64,000 nucleotides of DNA. It comes from SHXO01 sp964523885 (GTDB lineage: Bacteria > Pseudomonadota > Gammaproteobacteria > Burkholderiales > SHXO01). Every line of letters begins with the position of its first letter. Within the stretch, counting starts at the first letter, position 1. The stretch covers positions 20,078 to 84,077 of the forward strand of contig CAZFYX010000044.1 of assembly GCA_964523885.1 (NCBI GenBank), in the 5' to 3' direction. Position numbers and translations under genes: made by a program. Under the pieces are notes generated by a model. It saw only the letters and a list, made by a program, of their open reading frames with translations, searched no databases and had not been told where the DNA came from. Shown in pieces: positions 27,434-36,800 of this stretch.

Positions 27434-28636
27434 ATGGTGATCAGGCCGCGGGGTACCAAGTTCGAGCTTAGGGTCAAGCACCGCCTCTTACCGAAGCCCT
27501 ACTACGGCACCTTCGACTCGAAGGAAGAAGCGGCGTCATACGGTACGCAACTCGAGGCGCTGCTTGCGCAAGGCCTCCTGCCTCAGGATCTCGCCGACAA
27601 GCGCAGCAAGACCACCACGAAGACGATCACCGCCTTGGTGCGCGAGTACGAGGCGTCGCAGCCAATCAGCACTCACGACCGCGGGTTGCTGCCGCGCATG
27701 CGGGAAGAATGTGGCGCGTTGCGCCTGAGCGAAATAACGTTCCCGTGGGCGCAGGCCTGGGTGCGGAAGATGAAGATCGAGGACCATCTGGCCCCTGGCA
27801 CCATTCGCAAGAAGGTGGGGGCGTTCGCGCGGCTGCTCGACTGGCACCTCAAGCGCGAAGCAAGCGGCGGAGCTACCCCACCGGCCAATCCCTTGCGCCT
27901 GCTCTCTCGCGGCTACGCCACCTATTCCGAGCACGAAGGCAAGGTGCTGGCGGCCAAAGGCAAGCAGGCGAAGCGCGACGTGGAGCGGGACCGGCGGCTC
28001 ACCGACGGTGAAGAAGAACGGATCCTTGCCGCGATGAACGGGACCAGGCGGCCCGACCGCGAACGCCCGCTCACAATGCCCGAACGCCAGGACATGATCG
28101 ACCTGTTCCTGCTCCTCGTGAACACAGGGCTACGGCTGCGGGAGGCGTACCGGCTGCGCGTGGAGGACGTGAAGCTCAAGCTCTACACCATTCACATCGC
28201 CAAGAGCAAGACCGGCACGAAGCGCGACGTGCCGATCCTGCCAGTGCTCTACGACATGCTGGAGCGCCGCATCCACAGTGCGCGGAAGCACGGTGTCAAG
28301 ACGCCGCTCTTCCCCTGGTGGAACGGTGTGACCGAGGACGACAAGGAGCTAGCCAAGATTACCTCGATGCTGTCGCGGCGGTTCGGCAGCATCTTCGACT
28401 ATGCCGAATGCCCTAACCTCACAGAGCACGACCTGCGGCACGAAGCCACGTGCCGCTGGGTCCTGATGAAGGACCGCAAGAGCCAATGGATGTTCCGGAC
28501 CGAGGAGGTGATGAAAATCACCGGCCATAAGGACGGACGCACGTTCATGCGCTATGTGAGCCTGCGTGGGTCCGATCTGGCCGACCGGCTATGGGTCGAC
28601 GACGCGCACGAGTTTCGTAAGGTCGGGGCGACCTGA
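27434..28636 (+). CDS. Tyrosine-type site-specific integrase of a tRNA-Cys island
   Basis: This 400-residue phage/ICE-type integrase would insert and excise the island by strand exchange. An N-terminal arm-binding region (KFELRVKHRLLPKPYYGTFDSKEEA) precedes a core-binding domain and a catalytic domain. The catalytic Arg is in NTGLRLREAYRLR, HDLRH provides the His/Arg pair, and TGHKDGRTFMRYVSL carries the second His and the Tyr nucleophile. It lacks the extra IntI domain, so it is not an integron integrase. A GGAGGGAAGG ribosome site precedes the ATG. Position next to tRNA-Cys fits its role. Confidence 0.92.
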   Translation: MVIRPRGTKFELRVKHRLLPKPYYGTFDSKEEAASYGTQLEALLAQGLLPQDLADKRSKTTTKTITALVREYEASQPISTHDRGLLPRMREECGALRLSEITFPWAQAWVRKMKIEDHLAPGTIRKKVGAFARLLDWHLKREASGGATPPANPLRLLSRGYATYSEHEGKVLAAKGKQAKRDVERDRRLTDGEEERILAAMNGTRRPDRERPLTMPERQDMIDLFLLLVNTGLRLREAYRLRVEDVKLKLYTIHIAKSKTGTKRDVPILPVLYDMLERRIHSARKHGVKTPLFPWWNGVTEDDKELAKITSMLSRRFGSIFDYAECPNLTEHDLRHEATCRWVLMKDRKSQWMFRTEEVMKITGHKDGRTFMRYVSLRGSDLADRLWVDDAHEFRKVGAT

Positions 28637-28879
28637 AGCGGGCGAGACCGCTGGGACGGCCTTCGCGTGGCGACGCGGCCGGCGCACATGCTCCAGGGCC
28701 TGGTCGGCCAGGTGCTGGTTCAGCGCCTCAACCGGGAAGCGCCACGACCGGCCGTACTTGACTGCGGGCAGCTGGTGTGCGGCTGCTTTCTCGTTAACCG
28801 TCTGCACTTCGCAACCCAGTCGTTCTGCAACTTGCTCTGGGGTGAGCAAGGCCAGTTCTTCCATCAGATGGTTCGTCAA
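28589..28879 (-). CDS. Small helix-turn-helix protein, excisionase-like
   Basis: A 96-residue protein with a MerR/HTH_17-type winged helix: LLTPEQVAERLGCEVQTVNEKAAAHQLPAVKYGRSWRFP. Proteins of this type serve as recombination directionality factors (Xis) beside tyrosine integrases. It is convergent with the integrase and overlaps its 3' end by ~48 bp. The start may also be the Met five codons in (MEELALL). Excisionase function is inferred from fold and neighbour. Confidence 0.75.
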   Translation of the reverse strand: MTNHLMEELALLTPEQVAERLGCEVQTVNEKAAAHQLPAVKYGRSWRFPVEALNQHLADQALEHVRRPRRHAKAVPAVSPASGRPDLTKLVRVVDP

Positions 28880-29173
28880 GGTACCCTCACGACCTTGCTC
28901 TGCGCGTTGCGCACTGACGATCTAATCGCAATGACGTTCGCTGAGTCAGCGCAGCGTTTGCGCTCGTCAAGCCGCTGGCCTCTTGGGGCGTGCGGCCCGA
29001 AGCCTGCCGGATCTCCCACCCGGCTGTCTTGGGAAGCTTCGTAAACCGCACAGTTACAAGGGTAGCTACGACCGGGCTGCGCCATAACTGTCAAAACTAA
29101 CGGGGGGCATCAGAGGCATCTTGGCGGGGTCTTCGGGCCAAGCAGACCTCCGTTGGCCAGGGCATACTGATGT

Positions 29174-29279
29174 GTTTAACTACCTGATGCATGTGGCATC
29201 TTGTTTTATGCATCGATTGATTCTTTCTCCATCAAATGATGGCTTTTTCTGCATGAAATGAGGTCTACTCCAGTTGGGC
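29174..29279 (+). repeat. Candidate attC site ahead of the PEP-CTERM cassette
   Basis: GTTTAAC (29174-29180) matches the integron R'' core RYYYAAC and GTTGGGC (29273-29279) matches R' GTTRRRY. The 106 bp between has partial inverted symmetry (ATGCA...GCATC against GATGGC...TGCAT). The next gene starts 49 bp after R'. It is the weakest of the five sites, but its R' is the exact complement of the next R'' (GCCCAAC at 30038). Confidence 0.4.
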
Positions 29280-29327
29280 GTCATTCCGGATGTTCAAGTG
29301 TGACCGCTTCCGTAAGGGGAGGAAAGT

Positions 29328-30098
29328 ATGAGTACCGCCAAGTGGCTTTTCGCCGCCCTAGGTTTGCTGTTGGCGCCATCTGCTTTCGCAAAAACTTATC
29401 AGCTTGACTTTGAGGTCGACATAACAAGCCACTTCTCTTCGAGCCTTGGGGGCGACGTCCTGGGTTTCTCACCGTTCTCGGTGATGCTATCGGCTCTCCT
29501 GGACGACACGGCCACTAACTACTCGCTTGATACCTCACAGGGGCGACGCGAAGCAATGAACTACCCGCACGCGCCAGTTATCTCCCCGCTAACTGACACA
29601 CTTCCTTGGTATTCGGGTTCTGTTCCGAGAACATACGATTTCCAGTCTGCGCACGTAAACACATTCCAGGGTCCGATATCAAGCAGTACGCACTTGTTCT
29701 TCATTCAGGGGCTTGATCGGCGCGATGGCGAGGATTCATGGACCTACTCCCTTCAAGTTGACACCTTTACGCAGGCCTTCCCTGGGACAGACCCGTATCC
29801 TCATTTGAGATATGTCTTCCTCTCAGGCAGCCCAGTCCAGTTCATCGAATACACTCAACGTCGCGATACGACATCGGGGTACTTGTATGACAATGTAGGT
29901 TACCTCGGAACTGGAAAGCTCGTAGGTCTCGCCGAATACACAGCGCCGGTCCCAGAGCCCAACAGTAGCGTGCTTCTCACCGTCGGCGTAGCAGCAGTCA
30001 TCTTCGCGCTCCGCGGCTCAACTCGAGCAAACATGACGCCCAACCGCAGCTTGCAGCGGAGCCGCAACAGCGGCGTTGCGGCTGCTGCGTCCCGCTGA
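29328..30098 (+). CDS. PEP-CTERM sorting-domain protein
   Basis: This 256-residue exported protein has a signal peptide (MSTAKWLFAALGLLLAPSAFA) and a beta-rich body of unknown function. Near the C-terminus is a PEP-CTERM signal: VPEP, a hydrophobic stretch (VLLTVGVAAVIFAL) and a basic R-rich end. Such proteins are sorted by exosortase to the outer surface, often with exopolysaccharide. About 20 residues follow the basic end and are encoded by the attC site, which covers the 3' end of the gene. Base composition is less GC-rich than that of the core genes. It reads as the first cassette of the array; the exosortase is not in the window. Confidence 0.75.
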   Translation: MSTAKWLFAALGLLLAPSAFAKTYQLDFEVDITSHFSSSLGGDVLGFSPFSVMLSALLDDTATNYSLDTSQGRREAMNYPHAPVISPLTDTLPWYSGSVPRTYDFQSAHVNTFQGPISSSTHLFFIQGLDRRDGEDSWTYSLQVDTFTQAFPGTDPYPHLRYVFLSGSPVQFIEYTQRRDTTSGYLYDNVGYLGTGKLVGLAEYTAPVPEPNSSVLLTVGVAAVIFALRGSTRANMTPNRSLQRSRNSGVAAAASR

Positions 30099-30112
30099 AG
30101 TTGGTGGTTGAG
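30038..30112 (+). repeat. attC site, R' interrupted by the IS element
   Basis: R'' GCCCAAC is at 30038-30044. L'' CTTGCAGCGG (30050-30059) pairs with L' CCGCTGAAG (30092-30100), leaving one extrahelical G, the hallmark of integron attC recombination. A central stem AGCCGCAAC/GTTGCGGCT (30060-30083) follows the pattern. R' begins GTTGAG at 30107 and the IS starts at the next base. Confidence 0.7.
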
Positions 30113-31856
30113 GCTGTAGAAAAACCCTTGTCACCGGGCCGGTAGCGCCGCATGATTGGCGCATCTTCGTGAGCGAGAGAGGTTCACCGGGATGCCGCGC
30201 TACAAGCACATCGACTTGTCTCCGCGGCTGCTGCCCGTGGACCTGTCCGCGCAGATCGTCCCGGGCAGCTTCGAGCATGCGCTCACGCAGCTGATCGATC
30301 ACGACCTCGATCTGCGTGCCTTCGACACCCACTATCGCAACGATAGCGTGGGCGCTCCGGCCTACCCTCCAGGGGTCCTGCTCAAGATCGTTCTGCTTGC
30401 CTATAGCAAGGGCATTCTGAGCAGCCGCTCGATCGAAGCGGCGTGCCGTCACAACGTGGTGTTCATGGCCATCTCCGGGGACACCCAGCCGTACTTCACC
30501 ACCATCGCCCAGTTCGTCAGCGGCTTTGGCCCCGAGATCGAGAAGACCTTCGCCGAGGTCCTGGTCATTTGTGACCGCGCCGGGCTCATCGGGCGCGAGC
30601 TGTTCGCCATCGACGGGGTCAAGCTCCCCGCCAACGCCTCCAAGGCCAGGAGCGGCACGCGCGCGGACTTCGAGCGCCAAGCCGCCAAGATGGAAGCGGC
30701 CGTGCGCCAGATGCTCGCCCGCCACCGCGAGAGCGACCGCGCGGCCGACCCGCTGCAGCAGCAAGCCCAGCGCGATGCCCGCAAGCTCGAGCGGCTCACC
30801 CGCGAGGCGCAGCAAATCCGCCAGTGGCTCGATGCGCACCCGCAGGATCGGCGCGGCGGCCAGCGCAACAACGTGCGCCAGAGCAACCGTACCGACAACG
30901 AGTCGGCCAAGATGGCCACCGGCAAGGGCGTCATCCAGGGCTACACCGGTGTGGCCGTAGTGGACGGCAAGCACCAGATCATCGTCGAAGCCCAAGCCCA
31001 TGGGGTGGGGCAGGAGCAAGAGCTACTCGTGCCCGTGGTCGGGGCGCTCAAGGAGCAACTGCGCCCCGACACCGAAGTGCTCACCGATGCGGGCTACCAC
31101 AGCAAGGCCAACGTCGCGCACTTGGAGCAACAGGGCATCAAAGCCACCGTCCCCGACAACAACTACCGCAAGCGCGATGCGCGCTTCGAGGACCAGGCAA
31201 AGTACAAGGACAAGCTCGACCCCCTACACGACAAGAGTCCCAAGGACGACAAGCCCAAGCTGTTCGGGCCGAAGGACTTCGAGCCGGCCGAAGACTACTC
31301 TCACTGCATCTGCCCGGCCGGCAAGCGCCTGTACCGCAACGGGCATCACCATGATCTGAACGGCTTGGAGGCGGTGAAGTTCACCGGCGCGCAGCGCGAC
31401 TGCTGCGGCTGCACTCTGCGAGAGCAGTGCCTGCGCAAGCCCAAGGTCACCAAGGTGCGCCAGGTGGCCATCTTCACCGGGCCTACCCCGGGCAAGCCCG
31501 AAACCCCGACCCAGCGCATGCAGCGGCACGTCGACAGCGCGCTGGGGCGCCAGCGCATCGGGCAGCGCTTTGCCATCGTCGAGCCGGTGTTTGGCAACCT
31601 GCGCTACAACAAGGGGCTGGACCGCTTCACCCTCAGAGGCAGGAAGAAGGTCGATGCGCAGTGGAAGCTCTACTGCCTGGTGCACAACATCGAGAAGCTG
31701 GCACACAGCGGATATGGGCGATGAGGGCGGGCAGAGGAGCAAAGCAGACGGCTCGAGGCGGTGAAACGCTGCCCTCTCAGGTCACATTGCCACGGCAAAC
31801 GCAACATCTCAATGGCATGATAGCTACCTACCGCCAGCGAATGGTTTTTCTACAGC
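30113..31856 (+). mobile_element. IS1182-family insertion sequence
   Basis: The ends carry a 14-bp inverted repeat, GCTGTAGAAAAACC at 30113-30126 and its exact complement at 31843-31856, enclosing one transposase gene. The flanks (TGAG and TTCG) show no target duplication. The left end abuts the R' core of an attC and the right end is 3 bp from a second R'-like GTTAGAC (31860-31866), so it sits in or between recombination sites. Confidence 0.85.
30192..31724 (+). CDS. IS1182-family transposase
   Basis: This 510-residue DDE transposase has the N-terminal helical domain typical of the family (PGVLLKIVLLAYSKGILSSRSIEAACRHNVVFMAISG), an RNase H-like region with FAIDGVKLPANASK (first Asp) and TDAGYHSKANV (second Asp), and a Cys-rich segment (CTLREQCL). 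A late segment, RFAIVEPVFGNLRYNKGLDRFTLRG, carries the catalytic Glu. It appears intact, so the element may be active. The ATG at 30192 gives the usual MPRYKHIDLSPRLLPVDL start. Confidence 0.92.
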   Translation: MPRYKHIDLSPRLLPVDLSAQIVPGSFEHALTQLIDHDLDLRAFDTHYRNDSVGAPAYPPGVLLKIVLLAYSKGILSSRSIEAACRHNVVFMAISGDTQPYFTTIAQFVSGFGPEIEKTFAEVLVICDRAGLIGRELFAIDGVKLPANASKARSGTRADFERQAAKMEAAVRQMLARHRESDRAADPLQQQAQRDARKLERLTREAQQIRQWLDAHPQDRRGGQRNNVRQSNRTDNESAKMATGKGVIQGYTGVAVVDGKHQIIVEAQAHGVGQEQELLVPVVGALKEQLRPDTEVLTDAGYHSKANVAHLEQQGIKATVPDNNYRKRDARFEDQAKYKDKLDPLHDKSPKDDKPKLFGPKDFEPAEDYSHCICPAGKRLYRNGHHHDLNGLEAVKFTGAQRDCCGCTLREQCLRKPKVTKVRQVAIFTGPTPGKPETPTQRMQRHVDSALGRQRIGQRFAIVEPVFGNLRYNKGLDRFTLRGRKKVDAQWKLYCLVHNIEKLAHSGYGR

Positions 31857-31874
31857 TTCGTTAGACCGCAACGG

Positions 31875-32846
31875 ATGGCTATCACAGACCACACACGCAA
31901 GGTACTTTGGGCTCGGTCTGGGGCGCGCTGCGCCGTGCCATCTTGTCGGCGCAAAGTAGTAGCCGAAGGCGTGCCTCCTGATCGCGACACGATTGTCGGG
32001 GAAGAGGCGCACATCTATGCTCAATCGACTGCCGGCCCACGAGGAGAGCGTTCTGATGCACCCGTGGATCGCGATTCCTACGACAACCTAGTCCTCGTAT
32101 GCCGCAACTGTCATCGTGTTATCGATGATCAACGTGAGTACTACACTCCGGAGCGACTGAAGGACCTAAAGCAAGCCCATGAGGCTTGGGTCGACACATG
32201 GCTTGAGACCCACCGAAATTTAGCGCCTGCCGCTGACGCCGCGGATTTGGCAGGGTTCTGCGAGAGCACCACGCCGGTGCATGTTTGGCGTGGCATCGAA
32301 ACAACGCTGCTCGTTTGCACCTGGGAATCGCACCCCGTAAACCTAGGCGGAGGCCGCTGGCGCGGAAGCGGGTTGGCATTTCACGCTATTTCGCCAACTT
32401 CTGGGACGGAGGTAGTCCTGCTAATGACGAGCGCTGACCCTCATTCCGAGTATTGGCTCAACGACCAGCAACTCCATGTGATGCGGTACACATTCAACCC
32501 GGATGAGGACGGGCTCAGCCCGCTAGTGGAGTATGTCTTCGACCTCTTCCACTATCCGCCCGCTGAAACACGAATATTGAGACTGAGGACCAAGACTACC
32601 CCCAGAGATCTCCCAGGTCTCATGGAGATCCTAGCCACGCCTGAACGATCTGCCGCGAACGCGCAGCGGGTGGAGATCGCTCTATTCCAACTGAGGAATG
32701 TGGGTATGTTCGTTCCGTCCGAGATCAGGGCTTTGATCCGATCCCATCAAACGTCCTGGTGGTGGGATGGAGCAATATCTGAAAGTGCCCAATCTATATT
32801 GCATGAACTTGACATCATCGAAACAGCCCACAGAGTTGCGGTCTAA
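31875..32846 (+). CDS. HNH endonuclease-domain protein on a gene cassette
   Basis: This 323-residue protein opens with a zinc-type HNH nuclease domain: CAVPSC (about residue 18), EEAHIYAQSTAGPRG with the catalytic His, and LVCRNCHRVIDD with the second CxxC and final His. The remaining ~220 residues match no domain I recognise and may sense or bind a target. It starts 9 bp after a GTTAGAC core, and its TAA stop lies inside the R'' of the next attC (GTCTAAT), both typical of integron cassettes. A defence or restriction role is plausible but unproven. Confidence 0.8.
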   Translation: MAITDHTRKVLWARSGARCAVPSCRRKVVAEGVPPDRDTIVGEEAHIYAQSTAGPRGERSDAPVDRDSYDNLVLVCRNCHRVIDDQREYYTPERLKDLKQAHEAWVDTWLETHRNLAPAADAADLAGFCESTTPVHVWRGIETTLLVCTWESHPVNLGGGRWRGSGLAFHAISPTSGTEVVLLMTSADPHSEYWLNDQQLHVMRYTFNPDEDGLSPLVEYVFDLFHYPPAETRILRLRTKTTPRDLPGLMEILATPERSAANAQRVEIALFQLRNVGMFVPSEIRALIRSHQTSWWWDGAISESAQSILHELDIIETAHRVAV

Positions 32847-32916
32847 TCTGCGGCTGCAACCGGCACGGGCAAGCGGCGTTGCCGCTTGCCCGCGCCGCTG
32901 AGTCGCGTCGTTCGGC
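32841..32916 (+). repeat. attC-like site after the HNH cassette
   Basis: R''-like GTCTAAT (32841-32847) contains the HNH stop codon. A perfect 10-bp central stem GGGCAAGCGG/CCGCTTGCCC (32867-32876 with 32882-32891) follows. R'-like GTTCGGC (32910-32916) ends 6 bp before the next ATG. Outer arms pair imperfectly. Confidence 0.55.
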
Positions 32917-32922
32917 GTCCAG

Positions 32923-33435
32923 ATGAACCTATCCGAGCACTTCTGGAAGGAGTTCTATCAGTTGAAGGTCCACGCATATTACGTGGAGCTTCATTTGGTT
33001 CGCACCGAGATGATCGATCGTTCCTTGAAGATTCTACTAGCTATCACCTCGAGTACCAGTATCGGTGCCTGGGTAATATGGCGAGAGTATGCGATCGTAT
33101 GGGGGTCTGTTATTGCGATCTCCCAAGTGATTACTGCGATAGGAAGTGTCCTTCCGTACCGAGAGCGGCTGAAGGCTTTCGCAGGCCTACTGGGCGACCT
33201 CGAGGAGCTGGCGGTTTATACCGAGATGAAATGGCTTGAAATTTCTCGCGGCATGTTGACCGAAGCGGAAATAGCGAAGAGCCTCTCAGATATTCGATCG
33301 CGCAAGCACAAGTTATTGAAGAAGCACTTCCCGTCCACAGTAATTCCAGCCAATGGAGGTTTCATAAAGAAGGCTGAGCAGCTGACGAATGCCTATCTCC
33401 AAGTCTTCTACGCCACACCAGGAGGTGCGCCATGA
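32923..33435 (+). CDS. SLATT/DUF4231-like two-TM protein on a cassette
   Basis: This 170-residue protein has two adjacent membrane helices (LKILLAITSSTSIGAWVIW and AIVWGSVIAISQVITAIGSVL) between an N-terminal amphipathic helix and a long charged C-terminal helical region. This is the layout of SLATT proteins, two-TM candidates for pore-forming effectors found with nucleotide-sensing defence genes. No nucleotide cyclase is beside it. It starts just after an attC-like R' and overlaps a small proline-rich gene by ATGA. The family assignment is by architecture, not by a diagnostic residue. Confidence 0.6.
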   Translation: MNLSEHFWKEFYQLKVHAYYVELHLVRTEMIDRSLKILLAITSSTSIGAWVIWREYAIVWGSVIAISQVITAIGSVLPYRERLKAFAGLLGDLEELAVYTEMKWLEISRGMLTEAEIAKSLSDIRSRKHKLLKKHFPSTVIPANGGFIKKAEQLTNAYLQVFYATPGGAP

Positions 33436-33563
33436 ACCAGCCCACACATCCCCGGCCTCCGGCTCCCTCTACGCCGCCACCGGGTCAGGTAGATAGAGGA
33501 CTTCCTCCAGTCGGCCCGACACCACCAATGCCGACTATTCCGCCACCGAGGCAGGACGGCTAA
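33432..33563 (+). CDS. Small proline-rich protein coupled to the SLATT-like gene
   Basis: A 43-residue protein starting MNQPTHPRPPAPSTPPPG, roughly one third proline. Its ATG overlaps the SLATT-like stop (ATGA) and its TAA stop lies in the R'' core GGCTAAC of the next attC, so it is bounded precisely by cassette structure. It could be an SH3-like ligand, an immunity peptide or a tail split from the upstream protein. No homologue is recognised. Confidence 0.5.
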   Translation: MNQPTHPRPPAPSTPPPGQVDRGLPPVGPTPPMPTIPPPRQDG

Positions 33564-33646
33564 CCCGCCCATGAACATGGGCGCAGAGACAGCAGCGCTG
33601 CTTGTTGCTTGCAGTATGTGCATCGGTTATGGGTATTGCGTTCGGT
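33558..33646 (+). repeat. attC site with extrahelical G after the SLATT cassette
   Basis: R'' GGCTAAC (33558-33564) contains the stop codon of the upstream gene. L'' CCCATGAAC pairs with L' GTTATGGG, leaving one unpaired G, the hallmark of attC. The centre holds the palindrome AGCAGCGCTGCT. R'-like GTTCGGT is at 33640-33646. The ~180 bp from here to the next gene hold only an implausible short frame, plus a GTTAGCC at 33778. Confidence 0.65.
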
Positions 33647-33890
33647 GGCACGATGGCGCCGCCAGCCAAAGTCGACGTACCGAGGGGCTGCTTGCGACTC
33701 AAGGCGGTTGCTCGGGAGAAGGGATAGCAAGTTCTTTGTCGCCGGTGCGCGAAAAAGCGAGTGGTCCCGACGTTGGTTGTTAGCCGCGACGCAGCGCGTA
33801 TTGACGTAAACGGCTTAGGCTTGCCGCATGGCAATCAGGCGGCGGCTCTTCGGGCTGCGCGGAGACGTTGAGTATGTTAGGTATGTAGCA

Positions 33891-36800
33891 ATGAAAATCC
33901 GAGCCACATTCATCGGCGTCAATCGGCACGAGCATCCTCAAATCAGAGAGCTCACTGGCGCCAGACGGGATGCGACCGCGCTCTGGGCCCTCTTCTCGGA
34001 CACCCTATCGGATGCCCATGCCATCCTTCTCGTGGACGAGGAGGCGACCAAGGCTGCCATCAACTATGCGATGGACGTCGCCTTGGGCGACGCCGGGAGC
34101 GATGACGTCGCCATCTTTTGCTTCTCTGGTCACGGCACCCATGACCACCGCCTCGTGCCATACGATGCGGATTGCAATGCCTTGGCTGCCACGACCATCT
34201 CGATGGACGAGCTGGCGGAGCGCTTCAAAAATAGCAAAGCCCGGGCGATTCTCTGTATTCTCGACTGCTGCTTCAGCGGCGGCGCTCCCGCGAAGGTGCT
34301 CGAGCAAAGCCCGATCAGCCGGCTATCCAAGTCGCCGTTTGACGCGGTTACGGGCAAGGGACGCATCTTGATCGCCGCCTCGGCCGCCCACGAAGCAGCC
34401 TGGGAGCAGCCGGGCACTGGGCATGGCCTCCTCACGAAGGCACTGATTGACGTGCTCACCAACGCTGACGAGGCCGAGATCTCGCTCACGAGCGCCGTGG
34501 ATGAGATAACCACGAGGACGAGAACAGAGGCGCAGCGCATCGGCGTCACGCAGAACCCCGTGTTCATCAACCACGTGGAAGGCGGACTTGCTTTTCCACG
34601 CCTTATGCCCGGCAAGCGATATTACAAGGCATTTCCGGAGCGCAGAGCCCAGGTGCTCTCGGGTGCGATCGACGAACTCGCGAGCTTCGGCATCCCGCCC
34701 GAAGTCGTTGGCAAGTGGAAGCCGAAGTACCTTGCCGGGCTCAATGGGCTCCAACTCGAGGCGGTCAACAAGCACCGCGTGCTTTTGGGCGACTCCCTCC
34801 TTGTCGTGGCGCCAACGAGCTCGGGAAAGACGCTCATCGGTGAAATCGCGGCCATTCGCTCCGTCGCTGACGGTCAAAAGGCGGTGTTTCTTTTGCCGTA
34901 CCGGGCGCTCGCCAACGAGAAGTACGAGGACTTTGTCGCCGTGTACGGCGACTTGGGGATTCGCGTGGCGCGATGCACTGGCGACTATTCGGATCAAGCC
35001 GCGCTCATAATGAGCGGCCGCTACGACATTGCGCTCCTCACTTACGAAATGTTCCTCGCCGTTGCGCTGTCGAGCACGACGGTGCTGATGCAGCTTGGTC
35101 TCGTCGTCGTCGACGAAGGCCAGTTCATCACGGACCCGAACCGCGGCATCGTGGTCGAGCTCCTCCTCACACTCCTCATCCGGGCGAGGGATCACGGCAT
35201 CAATCCGCAACTCCTGGTGCTCTCCGCCGTTATCGGGAACATTAACGCATTCGACCAATGGCTCGGCTGCGAGAAGCTCGTGACGACCGCGCGGCCGGTG
35301 CCGCTCCTCGAAGGTGTCCTCGACCGAACGGGTACGTACGAATACCTCGACGAAAAGGGCGAGCGCCAGCTAGAGCAGCTCTTGCCGCACCACGCTATCC
35401 AGCAGCGCAAAGAAAAGTCAAGTTCTCAGGATGTAATCGTGCCACTTGTCCGGAAACTCGTACGGGACAAGGAGAAGGTCATTGTCTTTCGCAACATGCG
35501 CGGCCCGGCAGAAGGCTGTGCCGAATATCTCGCGAGGGAACTCGGCCTGCCCGCAGTGACCGACGCCATCGAGGCGCTCCCGGCCCACGACACCTCCGGA
35601 TCTTCCGCCCGGCTCAGAAACTGCCTCATGGGCGGCACGGCCTTCCACAATACGAACCTGGGGCCGGAAGAGCGAGCGATCGTGGAAAGGTATTTCCGAA
35701 ACCCCTCCGGCGGCATCGAGGCACTCGCGGCGACGACGACCTTGGCGGCCGGCATCAACACGCCCGCCTCAACGGTTGTCCTTGCCGAAAGCGAGTTCGT
35801 GGGCGAGGATGGCCGGCCGTTTACGGTCGCCGAGTACAAGAACATGATCGGCCGCGCCGGTCGCCTCGGCTTTAACGAAAATGGCAAGTCCATTCTCCTC
35901 GCTGAGAACAGTATTGAGCGGCGGCAGCTTTTCCAAAGGTACGTGCTCGGTACGCCCGAGCCGGTGCGTTCATCGTTCCGTAGTGACGCCCTTCCCACTT
36001 GGGTGCTGCGCCTCCTCTCGCAAGTTCCTAAGGTACCGCGCGCCGAAGTTCCCAAACTTCTCGTGCACACCTTCGGCGGCTATCTGCAGGCACGCGCAGA
36101 CCCTTCGTGGGCGGTGGCTGTATCCGCCGATATCGAGCGCTTGCTGGAGCGCATGCTGCGTACAGGTCTTGCGGAAGAGGAAGGAGGGCACGTCCAGCTC
36201 ACCCTTCTTGGCAAAGCCTGCGGCCGTTCGTCCCTCTCGTTTGAGTCGGCTCTTCGCCTCGTTGAGCTGCTTAAGCAACGGGACCCCAAGCAGGTGAGGG
36301 CCGACGATCTCGTCGCGCTCCTTCAAGTCCTGCAGGAGGCGGACGATGTATATACGCCGCTCCTCAAGAAGGGCACGACGGAGAGCCGCCGCATTACTGA
36401 CGCCCAGCAGCGTTACGGCTCCGACGCAGTCCGCTCGCTGCAGCGATACGCAAACGAGACGCCCGATTACTGGGCGCGGTGCAAGCGAGCGTCGATCCTC
36501 TGGGACTGGATGCACGGCGTGAGTACCGAGGAAATCGAGCGGTATTTTTCACCAAATCCCTATCAAGGCAGGGTGAGTTACGGCGACATCCGGCGAATCG
36601 CCGATGCCACTCGCTTCCACCTAAGGTCAGCGCAACAGATCATCGCCGTCCTCGTCACGGACGACGTCGAGATCTTGAAATCGATCGACGCCACGCTCGA
36701 GTGCCTTGAAGTGGGCTTGCCTAGAGAATCGCTCGGCTTGCTTGATATGCGTGCGCCCCTTAACCGAGGTCAATACTTGGCCTTGCATCAAGCGGGGTTG

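Noticed and set aside
33571..33783. A 70-codon plus-strand frame between the SLATT and caspase-helicase cassettes
   Set aside because: It lies mostly within the attC palindrome and the following spacer and has no ribosome site. Its overlap with the recombination site makes it unlikely to be a gene.
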